Of a stretch of DNA of 64,000 nt, positions 1-8,132 are shown piece by piece. The first letter of the stretch is position 1. Each line of letters opens with the position of its first letter. The position numbers and the translations under genes are program-made. Below the pieces are notes generated by a model, which did no database searches, was not told the DNA's origin, and was given only the letters and a program-made list of their open reading frames with translations. Origin of the DNA: Bacillus sp. FJAT-52991 (lineage in GTDB: Bacteria > Bacillota > Bacilli > Bacillales > Domibacillaceae); assembly GCF_037201805.1 (NCBI RefSeq), contig NZ_CP147404.1, positions 3,516,501 through 3,580,500 on the forward strand. The letters are read 5' to 3'.

Positions 1-709
1 CAATTTTTCCTTTTTCCGAAGCTCCAGTAAAAGCTCCTTTTCGATATCCGAACAATTCTGATTCTAATAAACTGTCAGGAATCGCTCCACAATTAATTTG
101 AATGAAAGGTTTATTATGGCGATCGCTCAATTTATGAATATAGTTGGCTAGCAAATTCTTTCCGCACCCTGTTTCTCCAGTTATTAATACGGACGCATCA
201 ACCGTTGCAATTTTTTCCGCTTGCTCTAACGTCTTCTTAAACTCTAGGCTTTCACCTATCAACAAATTTCTATCAGTGGAAGATTCTTGACTTACCGTAA
301 ATTTCCTCAGCTCTTGTGTATAGCGATGTAAAATGGCCTCTACTTCATTTTGTTGATCTGAATAAGAAAAATCTTGGTCAACTATTCTCCCGTGAGTAAC
401 TATCCATCTCGGTTCTCCCTTTTCATCTGTAACAATTCGTCCATTAACAATATATTTTTGCAACGTTTCATGAAAAGTTTGAATAAAGGACACTGGCCCG
501 TTTTTTTCCAATACCATTCTAGTAATAGACGGTGAAAATAATTTTTGTTTCTCTAAATCATATACACTTTTGCCGATTAACTCTTCTCTCTTTCTTTGCA
601 ACCGTTTGCAACTCGTTTCATTCACCCATACCGTAATGCCACGAACATCAGTAATATAAAATCCATCATGCAAACTATCTAAAATATTATAAAAATCTTC
701 CGCTTTCAT
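1..709 (-). CDS. sigma-54-dependent transcriptional activator (PAS + AAA), 3' end outside window
   Basis: Partial gene; the first 236 residues are visible and the C-terminus runs off the window. An N-terminal PAS-like sensor (about residues 1-110) precedes a sigma-54 interaction AAA+ domain starting near residue 148. That domain shows a Walker A loop GETGCGKN (178-185) and the GAFTGA loop (225-230) that contacts sigma-54. The start is ATG at 709 behind GAGGAG. It is divergent from the amidohydrolase/symporter pair, whose promoter is a textbook -24/-12 site, so it is very probably their activator (inference). The Walker A ends in Asn where Glu is common. The DNA-binding domain and effector are not visible; a PAS domain suggests a small-molecule signal. 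Confidence 0.93.
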   Translation of the reverse strand, partial: MKAEDFYNILDSLHDGFYITDVRGITVWVNETSCKRLQRKREELIGKSVYDLEKQKLFSPSITRMVLEKNGPVSFIQTFHETLQKYIVNGRIVTDEKGEPRWIVTHGRIVDQDFSYSDQQNEVEAILHRYTQELRKFTVSQESSTDRNLLIGESLEFKKTLEQAEKIATVDASVLITGETGCGKNLLANYIHKLSDRHNKPFIQINCGAIPDSLLESELFGYRKGAFTGASEKGKI

Positions 710-754
710 TACGTCTCCTCTTTCTTTTGACAGAATAATTAGATTATTGAACCG

Positions 755-828
755 TTATTAGATCATAATTAAAAAAATCCTTAAACACAAATGATTCGTT
801 TTTAAACTATCGATCCATTATTAGATCA
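755..828. promoter_or_regulatory. candidate upstream activator sites (repeated 11-mer)
   Basis: The 11-mer TTATTAGATCA occurs twice in direct orientation, at 755-765 and 818-828, 63 bp apart (about six helical turns). The second lies inside GATC-N8-GATC. They sit 80-180 bp upstream of the sigma-54 promoter, where enhancer-binding activators bind. Assignment to the neighbouring activator is inference. Confidence 0.5.
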
Positions 829-906
829 AATGTGTTTTTTATGTGACTAAATAAATAGAAAAAGGAGCGTTTTCCGTAAAATTTCAATTGAATTCTCCAT
901 GTTTGG

Positions 907-925
907 TTGGCACGGTAGTTGCAAT
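907..925 (+). promoter_or_regulatory. sigma-54 (-24/-12) promoter
   Basis: TTGGCACGGTAGTTGCA matches the RpoN consensus: GG at 909-910 and GC at 921-922, separated by exactly 10 bp. Transcription should begin near 933-934. The site lies inside the longest possible reading frame of the downstream gene (from 899), which shows that the real start codon is further in. Confidence 0.92.
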
Positions 926-958
926 AAAGAAAACAAAATGAAAAAGGAGAGAATGATC

Positions 959-2587
959 ATGTACGCAGACAAAATCCTTTACAACGCAAACATTTATACG
1001 ATGGACGACCAATACCCTCTAGCTAATAGACTGGCCATAAAAAATGGCCGAATCATTGGCTTTGATGATGTAGCCGATCAGTTGCGAGGTCCCCATACAA
1101 AACTTTTCGATATAAAAAACAAAACCATGTTGCCGGGACTAATTGAAAGTCACGCTCATCCGCTTCATTACGCTGCGGATTTGCTCAAGTTAGATCTTCG
1201 TTATGAACGAATTTCTAGTATTCAAGACTTGTTATACGAGGTAAAACGAAAAGCAGATGAACTTCCTGAAGGCGAATGGATCATTGGAACCGGATGGGAT
1301 GATAGCAAATTAAAAGAGAAACGCTTTCCTACCATTGATGAATTGAATAAAGCGGCTCCTAACCATCCTGTTTTTCTCACACGAACATGCGTCCACAATG
1401 CTGTCGCCAATTGGAAAGCCTTTGAGGTAAGCGGGCTAAGCTCTAATCCTGAAGATCCTGAAGGCGGACATTTTCACCGAGACGCTAAAACCGGAAAAAT
1501 TAGCGGCCTAATTCAAGAAAATGCCATGATGCTTTTTAAAGTACCTTCTTTCAGTACAGAACAACTAAAACAAGCGATGGAAAAAGCTCAGCAGCATTTC
1601 TTCGAATGGGGAGTGACTGCCGTTCATGATATGGCTGTTTCCCAAAAAGAGATGGTTGTCTATCAACAACTAAAAAAAGAAGGAAAATTACGGCTTAAAA
1701 CCCGCCTCTGGTTATGGGCAATTAGTCAAATGGCATGGCCAGGGGGTGAAAAAGAATTGCTTCACCTCGGAATTGAAAGCGGTTTCGGAAATGACCACTT
1801 AAATATTCAAGGGTTAAAGTACATGCTTGATGGCAGTGTAGGCGGAAGAACTGCAGCTGTGGAAGAACCTTATGAACAAGAGCAGGATAACTATGGGATT
1901 TTGCATATGAAACAACAAACCATCAATGATCACATCTCTCAAGCTATTCAACATAATATGCGCGTCTCTATTCATGGCATCGGCGAACGAGCAATTGAAA
2001 TGGCCTTGCAAGCTATTGAGCAGGCAGGTTCTTTAGAAGATAACAAACAAAAACGTCATCGAATCGAGCACTGTGCCTTACCAACCGATGATCACCTGAA
2101 AAGGATTGCTAAACAAAACATCATAGCCGCATCTTCTATTGGATTTATTTATTCTATTGGAGATAGTTATCTCAATAATTTAGGTTCAAAGCGCGCAGCA
2201 CATGTGTTTCCCCATGCAAGCTTTAAAAAGCATGGCATTATTGCTCCTGGAAATTCAGATATGCCTGTTTGCCATGGAAATCCTTTTTACGGTATCTATG
2301 CGGCAGTCACTCGTAAAACGATTGGCGGTCAGCAATTAGGAACCGAAGAAGCGATTTCTGTCAAAGAGGCCATTCAAGCCTATACAGTGGACGCTGCCTA
2401 CAGTGGGTTTGATGAAACAATCATCGGCTCTCTTGCTATTGGTAAATATGCTGACCTTATTGTCTTGGATAAAGACCCTTTTGAAACTAAGTCAGAAGAT
2501 CTAAAAAATATTCAAGTTTTACTAACAATGGTGGATGGAGAACTAGTATTCAAGAAAGCGGAGAAGGAGGAGTTTACTCATGTTTGA
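959..2587 (+). CDS. YtcJ-like metal-dependent amidohydrolase (Amidohydro_3 family)
   Basis: 542-residue predicted cytosolic metal-dependent hydrolase of the amidohydrolase superfamily. The metal-binding HxH is at residues 66 and 68 (SHAHPLHY). Further family motifs are DGSVGGRTA, IHGIGERA, HRIEHC and the late GNSDMPV aspartate motif. Substrate unknown; the family acts on amide or formamide-type bonds. ATG 959 was chosen because the frame-open start at 899 lies upstream of the sigma-54 promoter and start site, whereas GGAG at 946-949 serves 959. It overlaps the symporter gene by 8 nt, so the pair is one operon: probably uptake of a compound by the symporter and its hydrolysis here, controlled by the divergent activator. 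Confidence 0.9.
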   Translation: MYADKILYNANIYTMDDQYPLANRLAIKNGRIIGFDDVADQLRGPHTKLFDIKNKTMLPGLIESHAHPLHYAADLLKLDLRYERISSIQDLLYEVKRKADELPEGEWIIGTGWDDSKLKEKRFPTIDELNKAAPNHPVFLTRTCVHNAVANWKAFEVSGLSSNPEDPEGGHFHRDAKTGKISGLIQENAMMLFKVPSFSTEQLKQAMEKAQQHFFEWGVTAVHDMAVSQKEMVVYQQLKKEGKLRLKTRLWLWAISQMAWPGGEKELLHLGIESGFGNDHLNIQGLKYMLDGSVGGRTAAVEEPYEQEQDNYGILHMKQQTINDHISQAIQHNMRVSIHGIGERAIEMALQAIEQAGSLEDNKQKRHRIEHCALPTDDHLKRIAKQNIIAASSIGFIYSIGDSYLNNLGSKRAAHVFPHASFKKHGIIAPGNSDMPVCHGNPFYGIYAAVTRKTIGGQQLGTEEAISVKEAIQAYTVDAAYSGFDETIIGSLAIGKYADLIVLDKDPFETKSEDLKNIQVLLTMVDGELVFKKAEKEEFTHV

Positions 2588-4082
2588 TCCCAATGAAAAA
2601 ACAATTATTTTAATTGCGGTGTTTCTGTATTCTTTAGCTATTTTAGCTCATAGCTTTTATTTCTTTAAAAGCGTTAAGACCTCCGATGATTATAATGTAG
2701 CGGGCCGTTCGATCCCTACTTTCCCAATGATTTTATCTATTGTAGGAACTGCCACAGGTGGTGCAAGCTTACTCGGTTTTATGGGAGATGCTTATAGTAA
2801 CGGACTTGGAATGCTATGGATGGTTTTCCCTGTCTATATTATCAGCGCCATATGGATCTTATTCTTCTTGAAACCTATTCGCAACCTAGGAACAAAATAT
2901 AAAATGGTTACACTTCCTGACTATACTGCTCTTCGTTACGGAGAAAAATCTCGACTGCCTGCCCTATTGTGCATACTAGTAGCTTATGCATCCATCACTG
3001 GACTTCAATTTATCGCGATTGCCACTTTTTTAAATTTAATGTTTGGTTTAAATATGACTGCCGGGATCATTATTAGCTGTGTGTTCCTTACTCTAAAGAC
3101 CTATATCGGTGGACTTAAAGCAGTAATTTGGGCTGATTCCATCCAAGGAACGATCCAAACATTAGGTATTATCATACTGTTTGTAGCTGTTTCCCTATCT
3201 TCAGGTGGATGGAGCACAGTAAAAGAAAATGCGCTTGCCATAAATCAGCCTCAACTTATTGATATTTTTGGCATATCAACTGTCAGTATTTTTGTATTTA
3301 TGTTTACTTTGGGGGCCTATCAATTTGTACGCCAAGATAATTGGCAACGTGTTTGGGCAGCAAAAACAGATAAAGTAGCAATCAATAGTAACTGGCTCGC
3401 ATGGATCGTTGGACTAATCACAAGCGTGTTAATTATTCTAACCGGCGTGTACGCTTTCTTAGGACTGAATATAAAAACGGACCAACCTTCACTAATCTTT
3501 TATCAAGTAATCGATGAAATCATGCCTTTATCAATGGTTGTCGTCATGATTATTGCTTTAGTTGCCACAATTGTATCGTGTGCTGACTCCTTTTTCATGG
3601 CGGGAGCTTCAAGCATTGCTAACGATATTATCAAGCCGTACTTCAAGATTACTGATGATAGAAAAATGTTAGCCTATAGCCGATTATCTGTCATCATTTT
3701 ATCGGTGATCGCACTTGTGATGGCATTAGCTATTCCACAACTTGTTCCATTATGGGTAGCCGGAACGGCCATGTTAACCTCTGGGCTACTAATCCCGGTA
3801 ATTGCCGGAATGTTATTTAAACGAGTCAGTGAAACTGCGGGCACAGTATCTATATGGACAGGCCTATTAACAGCTGTTATTTGGCAAATAGCCGGCCAAC
3901 CATTTGGTATTCATCAAATATTTCCAGGTCTTTTGATCTCACTTACCTCTATTCTCCTTGTTACCTTATTTACTAAACCGCAAAATATCGAACGTATTGA
4001 AGACATGGCTTATAGTAATAACTTGGGCTCGAGTGATGAACTATATAAACAAACAATCTTAAAAGAAAAAACGAGTCTTTAA
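2580..4082 (+). CDS. sodium:solute symporter family (SSS) transporter
   Basis: 500-residue integral membrane protein with about 13 hydrophobic segments. It has the SSS-family pattern: an N-terminal GTATGGASLLGF segment, GLKAVIWADSIQG in the middle and ATIVSCADSFFMAGASSIANDI, which corresponds to the conserved sodium-site helix. It should import a small polar solute with sodium; the substrate cannot be read from sequence. The start overlaps the amidohydrolase stop, with AAGGAGGAG just upstream, implying translational coupling and a shared catabolic pathway under sigma-54 control. It ends before a strong bidirectional terminator. Confidence 0.9.
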   Translation: MFDPNEKTIILIAVFLYSLAILAHSFYFFKSVKTSDDYNVAGRSIPTFPMILSIVGTATGGASLLGFMGDAYSNGLGMLWMVFPVYIISAIWILFFLKPIRNLGTKYKMVTLPDYTALRYGEKSRLPALLCILVAYASITGLQFIAIATFLNLMFGLNMTAGIIISCVFLTLKTYIGGLKAVIWADSIQGTIQTLGIIILFVAVSLSSGGWSTVKENALAINQPQLIDIFGISTVSIFVFMFTLGAYQFVRQDNWQRVWAAKTDKVAINSNWLAWIVGLITSVLIILTGVYAFLGLNIKTDQPSLIFYQVIDEIMPLSMVVVMIIALVATIVSCADSFFMAGASSIANDIIKPYFKITDDRKMLAYSRLSVIILSVIALVMALAIPQLVPLWVAGTAMLTSGLLIPVIAGMLFKRVSETAGTVSIWTGLLTAVIWQIAGQPFGIHQIFPGLLISLTSILLVTLFTKPQNIERIEDMAYSNNLGSSDELYKQTILKEKTSL

Positions 4083-4122
4083 TAAGACATCTACTTCAGC
4101 ATATTATACTAAAGTGGACTCA

Positions 4123-4162
4123 AAAACTAAGGCGAGACTTTTAATAGTCTCGCCTTAGTTTT
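4123..4162. terminator. bidirectional intrinsic terminator
   Basis: A perfect 17-bp stem (4123-4139 with 4146-4162) with a 6-nt loop and A/T runs at both ends. It lies between convergent genes and overlaps the stop codon of the minus-strand GTPase gene. Confidence 0.9.
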
Positions 4163-5183
4163 CGGGTTGCTGTTTATAATCCTTGCGTTTCTTGTATTTT
4201 TTATACAGCTCAAAAATGATTTCTTCGTCTATCGGCATGTTATTTTCATAAGCGTATTTAATTCCGTACCCTAATGCGAGGGTGAAGGATGAAGCAACGA
4301 GTCCACCCGCGATGGATCCAGCACCAGGAACGAACTTGACGATTTGTCTGTATGCTGTTTGTCCCGCTGTTTTTGTTGCTGTCACAATGATTAAATCTTT
4401 CGCTGCCTTTTTCGTTAACGGTTTGTCGTAAAGAGTCGCTAATTTCAATGTAAGCCCCACTTGAAGAGCAGTTAAAGGAACGACATCCGATCCGGGTATC
4501 GGTGAGGCACCAATGACTCCAGCGGATACACCTGCCGCATTAATCCAGCGCTTCGCCGTAGTAGATTTATCTTGTAAGCTCTTTGCGAACAGGATGTCCT
4601 TCCCCTTTTTTTCGAGTAACTCCAATATCCGATCCTTTAATACATCAATGTTTTGTCCTGTTTTAGAAGAAATCGGAACAACATCGTACTGACTACCTGC
4701 ATGCTGCTTAATAAACTCCACTAGATTTTCGATATCCTCTGCTGCATCAATCTTATTTAACACAATCAAGATGTTTTCATTATGAGCCGCAATCTCTTGA
4801 AACTTCGCTTTCTCGCTATCGGAGAAAACCGTTCCTGCCGCGTTCGTAAAAAACAGAATGATATCAGCTTGGCCAATAAACGCTTCCGTTTTCTTCGGAT
4901 TTTCATCATGTGGGTCATTTAAACCCGGCGTATCCATTAGTTTTATTTTTTCCAATCCGGCTAAATTGTAAGGGTCAATACTAATGGTCTCTCCAGGCTG
5001 GGGATTGGTTTTCGCTACATCCTTGCCAATGATTTTATTAATCGTTGACGATTTTCCTGCATTCACTTCTCCTACAAGAGCGATCAATAAATCTTGATCC
5101 AATTGCTCATGAATTTTCTTTATTTCTTCATCAAATGCTGCATCTACGCTTTGTTGGAATTCTCTTTTTCTCTCCTCGTCCAT
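4155..5183 (-). CDS. Era/dynamin-like GTPase with C-terminal DUF697-like membrane domain
   Basis: 342 residues. The N-terminal G domain shows G1 GEVNAGKS (38-45), a G2 threonine near residue 66, G3 DTPG (84-87), G4 NKID (143-146) and G5 SSK (172-174). The C-terminal part (about 205-325) is alanine/glycine-rich and hydrophobic, like DUF697/YcjF-type domains, and could associate with membrane. Residues 1-30 look like an amphipathic helix. The role is unknown; such GTPases are implicated in membrane or stress functions. It is a single gene between a terminator and the divergent thiosulfate transporter, with no partner in the operon. Confidence 0.85.
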   Translation of the reverse strand: MDEERKREFQQSVDAAFDEEIKKIHEQLDQDLLIALVGEVNAGKSSTINKIIGKDVAKTNPQPGETISIDPYNLAGLEKIKLMDTPGLNDPHDENPKKTEAFIGQADIILFFTNAAGTVFSDSEKAKFQEIAAHNENILIVLNKIDAAEDIENLVEFIKQHAGSQYDVVPISSKTGQNIDVLKDRILELLEKKGKDILFAKSLQDKSTTAKRWINAAGVSAGVIGASPIPGSDVVPLTALQVGLTLKLATLYDKPLTKKAAKDLIIVTATKTAGQTAYRQIVKFVPGAGSIAGGLVASSFTLALGYGIKYAYENNMPIDEEIIFELYKKYKKRKDYKQQPEN

Positions 5184-5371
5184 GTCATAGCCTCCACTTA
5201 TGTCTTATGTTTATACCTTGCCCTATATTGTCATCTTGTACTAACTTCCCATAAAAATCAAACTATTCAAGAACCTCTATAATTTCCGCTAATACCTACT
5301 TGAATTATCGGATTAAAAGAATTATACTGTTTTTACAAAAATCATTTATTTTTTAAGACAGGGGTGCTCAT

Positions 5372-6439
5372 ATGGTTCAGCTCATTTTAACGGGGTTATT
5401 ATGCGGTGGTTTACTCGGGTTTGTTATGCAGCGCGGACGTTTCTGTATTACTGGAGCATTTCGAGATATGTATGTAACAAAAGATTATCGGATGTTCATT
5501 GCTTTTTTAGTCGCTATTTCCATTCAAAGTATCGGAGTCTATTTGCTGCATTTATTCGGGGTAATCCAATTCGAATTCGGTAATTTCATGTGGTTTGCGA
5601 CTATTTTTGGGGCATTTGTGTTTGGAGTTGGCATCATCTTTGCTGGCGGTTGTGCGACAGGCACGTGGTATCGAGCAGGTGAAGGACTGATCGGAAGCTG
5701 GATGGCACTTGCTACTTATATGATTTCAAGTGCCATGATGAAAGGCGGAGCGCTGAAATCAGTCACCGCTTCGATCCAATCTCAGCAAGTAGAAGCACAA
5801 ACGATTTATGGAACACTTGGCATCTCCCCATGGGTACTAGTCGCTCTTCTTGTTAGCATCACAGGCTTATTAGTCTGGAAACAGTTATCAAAATCGCGCG
5901 TCAAAATCCCAACAATGAAGCCCAAGAAAACAGGGCTTGCCCATCTGCTATTTGAAAAACGTTGGCATCCCCTTTTCACAGCGACACTCGTTGGATTGAT
6001 TGCCATTATTGCTTGGCCATTAAGTGAAGCGACTGGCAGAATGTTTGGACTTGGGGTGACGACACCATCAGCTAATATATTGCAATATGCAGTAACAGGA
6101 GATCACTCATTTTTAAACTGGGGCGTATTTTTAGTATTTGGTATCCTGATCGGCTCATATGTAGCAGCTAAAGGAAGCGGGGAATTCCGTTTTCGAGTAC
6201 CTGATGCGAGCACTTGCCTCAAAAGTGCATTTGGCGGCATCTTGATGGGCGTGGGCGCGAGTCTGGCTGGCGGCTGCTCGATCGGAAACGGCTTAGTGGA
6301 AACAGCTCTATTCACATGGCAAGGCTGGATTTCCTTACCCTTCATGATTCTCGGTACTTGGACAGCTGCTTACTTTACCATTGTTAGACCAAGAAAAAAA
6401 GTCACGAAAAAAGTAAAAATCAGCTCTCAAACGGCTTGA
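5372..6439 (+). CDS. tsuA: thiosulfate transporter, YeeE/YedE (TsuA) family
   Basis: 355-residue polytopic membrane protein of the sulfur-transport (YeeE/YedE) family. Conserved cysteines lie at 25 (GRFCITGAFRD), 94 (AGGCATGTW) and 302 (AGGCSIGNG). The spacing is close to that of the three cysteines lining the thiosulfate path in characterised TsuA/YeeE. It should import thiosulfate for cysteine synthesis. RBS AGACAGGGGTG precedes ATG 5372. A TusA-like gene follows 23 nt downstream, the same pairing as TsuA/TsuB (YeeE/YeeD). Family assignment is firm; the thiosulfate substrate is inferred from family knowledge. Confidence 0.88.
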   Translation: MVQLILTGLLCGGLLGFVMQRGRFCITGAFRDMYVTKDYRMFIAFLVAISIQSIGVYLLHLFGVIQFEFGNFMWFATIFGAFVFGVGIIFAGGCATGTWYRAGEGLIGSWMALATYMISSAMMKGGALKSVTASIQSQQVEAQTIYGTLGISPWVLVALLVSITGLLVWKQLSKSRVKIPTMKPKKTGLAHLLFEKRWHPLFTATLVGLIAIIAWPLSEATGRMFGLGVTTPSANILQYAVTGDHSFLNWGVFLVFGILIGSYVAAKGSGEFRFRVPDASTCLKSAFGGILMGVGASLAGGCSIGNGLVETALFTWQGWISLPFMILGTWTAAYFTIVRPRKKVTKKVKISSQTA

Positions 6440-6462
6440 TCATACAGATAGGAGGAAACATC

Positions 6463-6687
6463 ATGCAAAAAAAATTAGAAGTACTAGGAATGGTTTGTCC
6501 TTTCCCATTAGTAGAAGCAAAAGAAGTAATGGCTGAACTCGCAAGCGGTGACGAACTAACGATCGACTTCGACTGCACGCAAGCAACCGAAGCGATCCCT
6601 CGCTGGGCTGCTGAGGAAGGACACGAAGTCACCAACTACGAACAAAGCGGCGACGCCCAATGGACGATTACAATCAAGAAAAAATAA
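6463..6687 (+). CDS. tsuB: TusA/SirA-family sulfur carrier (TsuB-like)
   Basis: 74-residue cytosolic protein with the family CPxP motif (C12-P-F-P15) near the N-terminus; the cysteine carries sulfur as persulfide. ATG 6463 is used because AGGAGG lies at the right distance; the longer frame begins at a TTG overlapping the upstream stop and has no RBS. It directly follows the YeeE/YedE transporter, so it probably receives or processes sulfur delivered by it, as TsuB does. A strong terminator follows. Confidence 0.9.
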   Translation: MQKKLEVLGMVCPFPLVEAKEVMAELASGDELTIDFDCTQATEAIPRWAAEEGHEVTNYEQSGDAQWTITIKKK

Positions 6688-6717
6688 GGGAGCTGCCCTC
6701 CGCTATATTAAAGTGAT

Positions 6718-6748
6718 AAAGCAAGCATAGAGAGACTATGCTTGCTTT
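6718..6748 (+). terminator. intrinsic terminator of the thiosulfate operon
   Basis: A perfect 13-bp stem (6718-6730 with 6736-6748), 5-nt loop, then a T-rich stretch. A degraded half copy of this sequence reappears near 8002-8015. Confidence 0.85.
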
Positions 6749-7374
6749 CATTTTGTTTAAAAAAGATTATGTCAATGAAAACGTCCAAAATTTTGTCGGT
6801 ATTTTCAAGTTTGTTTTATAATAAAATTAGACACCGCATAAGCCAACATATAGTTATGGATTAAATACTCAGTCTTCAACATTAATTCGAGCTTTTCTTT
6901 CTTTTCCATAGAGAAAGTTTTCTTCCCCATTTAATATTTCTTCTTTCTTAACGAAAATGCGAACACCATCACCAAAGATGTATAATAGTCGTCTCCTTTT
7001 TCTCCTTTCCAGTTTCATATTATTGATCTAACAAATACCTTACCCCACTCATTTCTCATTTTTTTTTCGAACATATTCAACCATTAGAAAAATGATCTGT
7101 TCTCCTAAGCTTTAAAAATTTCTATCCATTAATAGATATTCACTGCCGAAGCTGAATCCTTCAACCAAGCAGCTTATTATCAGTTTATTTTACGCTTAGT
7201 TGTTGGCTTTGCAAGCTTCCTAAACCGTTTCTTCAAGGTCTTTTGAAGCTTGACTACACCATTTCTTTATAAGCTATTTGTTAACTAATCAAATAACTTA
7301 TTAACATATTTGGATTAATATGATAAATTCTTAGTATATAAGTAATAAACAAAAAGAAAGGGTGTATTTAGATA
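6749..7374. other. 626-bp AT-rich gap with no confident gene
   Basis: No recognisable gene, RNA family or long repeat. The only open frame of note is a 49-codon minus-strand frame (6869-7018). The last 60 bp should hold the promoter of the SH3-domain gene. The gap may be a decayed gene. Confidence 0.5.
6869..7018 (-). pseudogene. possible small ORF or decayed gene fragment (49 aa)
   Basis: Starts at ATG 7018 without a visible RBS. After a very basic N-terminus (ERRKRRR) it contains YIFGDGVRIFVKKEE and ends in RINVED, which reads like real protein rather than random sequence. I do not recognise a family. It may be the tail of a lost gene or a chance frame; low confidence. Confidence 0.2.
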
Positions 7375-7890
7375 ATGTTTAATCGTATGAAGTATATTCT
7401 AGTTTTTCTTTTGTCATTTAGTTTACTGTTCCCTTCATTACAAGCAGAAGCAAGCGCAGTGAACCAGCACTTTACAGTAACTGCAAAGACATTAAATGTA
7501 CGTGAAAAGCCAAGCCCTAGAGCAAAAATAGTAGGTTCTCTAAAAAAGGGGACTGTTGTATATGTGTATAACAAAGAGCCCGGTGGCTGGTCGAAAATTA
7601 AATATAATGGTAAAGCAGGATATGTAGCTTCAAGCTACTTGAAAGCTGAGTCGAATACTAAAATTAGCAGAAGCGAAGCAAAAAAAATATTAATAAAAAC
7701 TAAAAAGATAGACACAAAGATCGCAGGAGTAAGAAGCGATCCAGAAATGGACCAAGTAGTAAATGGAGTAACATATTATTTCTTTGATGTATATGCCTTA
7801 ACAGAAGGTTTTGCAGCTTCTTCTTATTTTGTAAGTTCTAAAGATGGAAGAGTATTAACCTGGAGCCAATTAGAAAAAATAGGTTCTTAA
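7375..7890 (+). CDS. secreted bacterial SH3-domain protein
   Basis: 171 residues. A Sec signal peptide (1-25, ending near QAEASA) is followed by one SH3b domain (about 30-88; motif TLNVREKPSPRAKIVG, ending GYVASSYL). A C-terminal region of about 75 residues (SEAKKIL through FVSSKDGRVLTWSQLEKI) resembles short beta-rich extracellular modules. SH3b domains usually bind peptidoglycan, so this is probably a wall-associated exoprotein without visible catalytic residues. RBS AAAGGGTG is weakly spaced. It is monocistronic, between a long AT-rich gap and its own terminator. Confidence 0.85.
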   Translation: MFNRMKYILVFLLSFSLLFPSLQAEASAVNQHFTVTAKTLNVREKPSPRAKIVGSLKKGTVVYVYNKEPGGWSKIKYNGKAGYVASSYLKAESNTKISRSEAKKILIKTKKIDTKIAGVRSDPEMDQVVNGVTYYFFDVYALTEGFAASSYFVSSKDGRVLTWSQLEKIGS

Positions 7891-7905
7891 TGAAAACAAG
7901 TTTTT

Positions 7906-7930
7906 AAACACGTCATATAGGCGTGTTTTT
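7906..7930 (+). terminator. short intrinsic terminator
   Basis: AAACACG (7906-7912) pairs with CGTGTTT (7922-7928), followed by T residues, 16 nt after the SH3 gene. Confidence 0.7.
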
Positions 7931-8132
7931 TCTTACAGTGGATTTTATTTAACTACCTTTACAAAAAAGCGATCCCAAAAATTGTTTATGAGAAATTAAA
8001 ATAGAAAGCAAGCATGGAGACTATATTTACCTTCTCTTTTTTCGAATAACCAGATTTCACTAAATATTCATACTAATACTTTAAATCTCATATGTGATAA
8101 AATAAATACACCCATTTTCAAAAGGAGTTGCA

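Noticed and set aside
899..958. N-terminal extension of the amidohydrolase from ATG 899
   Set aside because: It covers the sigma-54 promoter and expected transcription start, and has no RBS.
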